Source: Wyeomyia smithii (Eukaryota; Arthropoda; Insecta; Diptera; Culicidae). Taken from it: 64,000 nt of DNA. The notes under the pieces are model-generated. The model was not told where the DNA came from. It saw only the letters and a list, made by a program, of their open reading frames with translations, and did no database searches. The stretch spans positions 50,971,315 to 51,035,314 of the forward strand of contig NC_073696.1 of NCBI RefSeq assembly GCF_029784165.1, written 5' to 3'. Below, in pieces: positions 61,495 through 64,000 of the stretch (its first letter is position 1; every line of letters begins with the position of its first letter). The position numbers were made by a program, and so were the translations under genes.

Positions 61495-64000
61495 GCTGCT
61501 TCTCCCAGCCACCCCTTACACCCACTGCTCGGACTTCCTTGTTTATAGCACACATCCAACGCGCACGCGGCTAGGCTACTTCAACCCACCGTGGCGTATC
61601 AGTCTAATAACCGTGTACTTCAGACAGCTTGTGATTCATGTCCGTAGAGCGCCACCGGGATGATCAGCGTCCTGTAGAGCGCAAATTTCGTGCGGATTGG
61701 TAGTCTACAGAACACAAACTGGCTACGCAATCCGTCAAAAGTTCTGTTAGTGTCCGTAATCCGTATCTTTACCTTGCGGCTCACTTTGTTATCACACGTT
61801 ACAAGTGTGCCAGGAAAAATAAATTCATCAAACACGGTGAAAGTATTTTCGTCCATCATCAGCCTGATCGGACTACCACGTTCTCTGCTAGTCACATTTG
61901 CGGTGTTCATGGCGAGTCTAATTCTCGCAGTTTTCCTCCGGAGAGCTGTAAAGGGCTTCTCCACAGCTTTACGATTAACACTCGTCCACGAAGCCTAGTC
62001 ACAAACGCGTCCTCAAACTCGCTCACTGTTCTGACTTTTGTAAAGAGTCGTACGTATCAGCTTAATCAGTTTTGTTGGAAAACCATGTTCAAGCATTATT
62101 TGCCACAACTCATTGAGCTTTCCTGAATCGTACGCCACCATAAAGTTTTCAAAAAGGTGTGTCTGTGTCTGCGAGTCGTGTCTCGAAACTTGCCGAAAAT
62201 CTGTCTCCGTTGTAGATCGTCCCTTTCGAAAACCGCACTGGCATTTACCTACCAGGATTGCCTGCAACGGCTTCGCCTATGACCAGGATGCGGGAGTGAA
62301 TTTAAAATACAGAATTGAGGAGATTTATAGATGCTACAATCAGCCTTAGAAAATGTACAGTACTATGACAGCCGTTAGACGACAGAAGGGCTTCTTCCTG
62401 AGCAACAGTAGTAACACCAGCAAAAACGTAACGCGACTTGCAGCGTTGCCGTTGCGTTCGTCATGGACTTCAGTGATTATACTACTGTTATACTTCTTGC
62501 CTGTGCGCGATGCAAAGCATGCCTTTTTGTAGTGTTTCATTTGAATTTAGATTCATGCATCGTAATACACCGAATTAGTCAATGATTTTTCTTTTCATCA
62601 TAGCATGCCTGTCGTTATCATTAAGCGTTTTAAAAGTTTATGTTAAAGATGGGTAAGATCAATCAATTGCAAGCGGCTGTGTGTTTATTCGCAAGAGCAT
62701 ATAGAAGAATTTGAGGTGCGCCACTTCTCCGGGTTTCCCCTGAAGTTTCCGGGTCTGGAAGTTAGTCTCCGGGGTTTCGGGGGGAAGCGAACTTTCTCCA
62801 CCCCAACGAAATTATTTTCAACCTGCAACCTGGAAACGGCATAAACCAAAACGTGAACGAAAAACAGTAACCTATTTGGACGATTCGTTTCCAATTCCTG
62901 CAAACCTAATTTTCTAGATTCTCATAATTTAGAAATTTAGCGTAACAGCTTAGTAAAAGTTTTTGGTGGTCATTTTAAAATTTTTTTTTTGCCTAGGAAG
63001 ATTTTAAGGCTTTTGGGTTGACAGCAATTCTGTACGACTTATCAATTTTAAAAGCAATAATTCGTTGATATTGTCACAAGAATCAGTGAACTCGATCGTA
63101 TGCTGTGAATTGCAACAAACAAAATAAATAAATCATTGAAATGTTTTGGAACAACTTGATGTTTTTTTGTAGTTACGGTGAAGAAATATCTTTTTTGGGT
63201 AATTTCTATATTATGTTAGCTGAAGTGTAAGTGGTGTTTGATAAATATTTCAACTCATGATCAAGAATCCACAAATTGCACCTATTCAATCGATATAAAT
63301 TAAACACATGACAGTTCATAACAGCCGCTCATGACAGTCGTCTATCGACAAATCGAAGGATGTTATTATAGCAAAACGGCTGTTACCGCTACATACTGAT
63401 TATGGAAGAAGACATACAGAATTTAGAGCGTAACAATAGCAAAGGGTTTACAACGATCGGTGTACGGAAACGCTTTTGATTAAATATCGAATAAGGAGGC
63501 GTTGAACAGTGTCGGCATGTTTATAAACTCCTCCAATGCCAATATGCTTTGCACAGTTTCGTAACAGCTAACTTTGATGGATGTAGAGTTTAGTCACCAG
63601 CAGTTGATACTCGTTTAAAACGACAGTAGGAAAAAAGCAGTACTTTTTCGTAGGCAGGCTACAATCCCTTCTTTGGTTACGGAAAATGAGTCCTTCCAAC
63701 TCAGAATGATCAGGTGAATAATCTGATGTATTGCACTATACAGCCGTCTACTCCCCACTTTGTGAAGTTCGGTCGGTAGGCCGTCCTTTTCAGCGGCTTT
63801 GTGGTTGTTCAGCTCTCTAAAAGTTTTCTGCACCTTGTCCAAGGTAGGCGGATCCACAGCTCTCCAATTTCTCTTTTATTTCGACAACTACCCTACTTTT
63901 TTCAACATCAGACGTGTTGTATCCATCGCCTGGCCATCTGCGACTTATCGGTAATCGAGTTCCCCACCAACATAAAAGTAAATAGATTCGTTCAAACTAA
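61495..64000 (-). mobile_element. decayed non-LTR retrotransposon (RTE-like reverse transcriptase)
   Basis: Minus-strand RT pieces in order from the right: MARRWIQHV near 63930; PTLDKVQKTFRELNNHKAAE then KDGLPTELHKVGSRRLYSAI (63857-63615); CQCGFRKGRSTTETDF and FMVAYDSGKLNELWQIMLEH (62267-62013); VFDEFIFPGTLVTCDNKVSR, SRKVKIRITDTNRTFDGLRS and ALYRTLIIPVALYGHES (61964-61620). The order fits RTE-type elements. The segment that should hold the FADD catalytic motif is missing around 61965-62012, and about 1.35 kb (62270-63615) of unrelated DNA separates two RT blocks. The 5' part lies beyond the window. Confidence 0.85.
62270..63615. other. foreign segment inside the non-LTR relic
   Basis: Lies where RT sequence should be continuous. 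It holds the CCCGGAGA-type repeats (about 62705-62795, inverted relative to 40975) and AT-rich DNA. No TIRs or duplication were identified, so it could be an insertion or rearranged sequence. Confidence 0.45.

Larger units (their letters stand above)
20436..64000 (+). other. intron 3 of the Tbx20-class gene (partial, beyond window)
   Basis: No segment encoding the next conserved T-box block (RMFPT...) was found after 20435 on the + strand, so the intron appears to run past the window edge (>43 kb). Mosquito introns of this size are known in regulatory genes. The alternative is that the next exon was missed or the assembly joins unrelated sequence. Its contents are annotated separately. Confidence 0.6.

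Overview
This is eukaryotic nuclear DNA, almost certainly from a dipteran and most likely a mosquito (Culicidae). It has introns with GT/AG sites, mostly AT-rich non-coding sequence, many MITEs, a tRNA-derived SINE, decayed mariner and Tc1-like elements (some with the D37E spacing described in mosquitoes), and a decayed non-LTR retrotransposon. No prokaryotic gene, operon, rRNA or CRISPR array was seen. The species cannot be fixed from the sequence alone.

Only one host gene is recognisable: the 5' half of a Tbx20-class T-box transcription factor (the midline/H15 class of Drosophila) on the + strand. Exon 1 (coding from 1019) carries the N-terminal eh1-like FSIAAIM motif. Exon 2 (12089-12270) is acidic and serine-rich. 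Exon 3 (20305-20435) encodes the start of the T-box and ends in a phase-2 donor. The rest of the T-box was not found, so intron 3 seems to exceed 43 kb and the gene continues beyond 64000. The exon 2 to exon 3 junction keeps frame. The junction from the strong exon 1 donor to exon 2 does not, which suggests an unseen small exon, a weaker donor at 1238/1239, or a sequence error.

The introns alternate between AT-rich, repeat-filled DNA and islands of more even composition (about 10.2-12.0, 20.4-23.9, 33.4-36.3, 37.9-40.2, 49.1-51.3 and 56.3-60.9 kb) that lack coding evidence and could hold regulatory DNA of this developmental gene. Intron 1 holds diffuse motif repeats, a foldback MITE, a SINE and an unidentified element-like segment. 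Intron 2 holds a 1.35-kb TIR element beside a dead mariner, a 110-bp-arm hairpin inside that mariner, a CACGTG-containing MITE with a 3-bp duplication, degenerate repeats and a second SINE with a 13-bp duplication. Intron 3 holds a tRNA-like sequence, more mariner/Tc1 relics, MITEs, a TATA/Inr core promoter inside a dispersed repeat, and the non-LTR relic at the right edge.

The most striking structure is at 25.2-32.6 kb. A near-identical 695-bp unit is repeated seven times (26684-31532). Each unit is a dimer of two different monomers (about 343 and 352 bp) that look like complementary deletion derivatives of a longer monomer, a copy of which survives at about 25575-25987. The array is bounded by element-like ends: three copies of one right terminus and a short inverted end motif at 25219 and 32637. 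This looks like a mobile element turning into a higher-order satellite inside a T-box gene intron.
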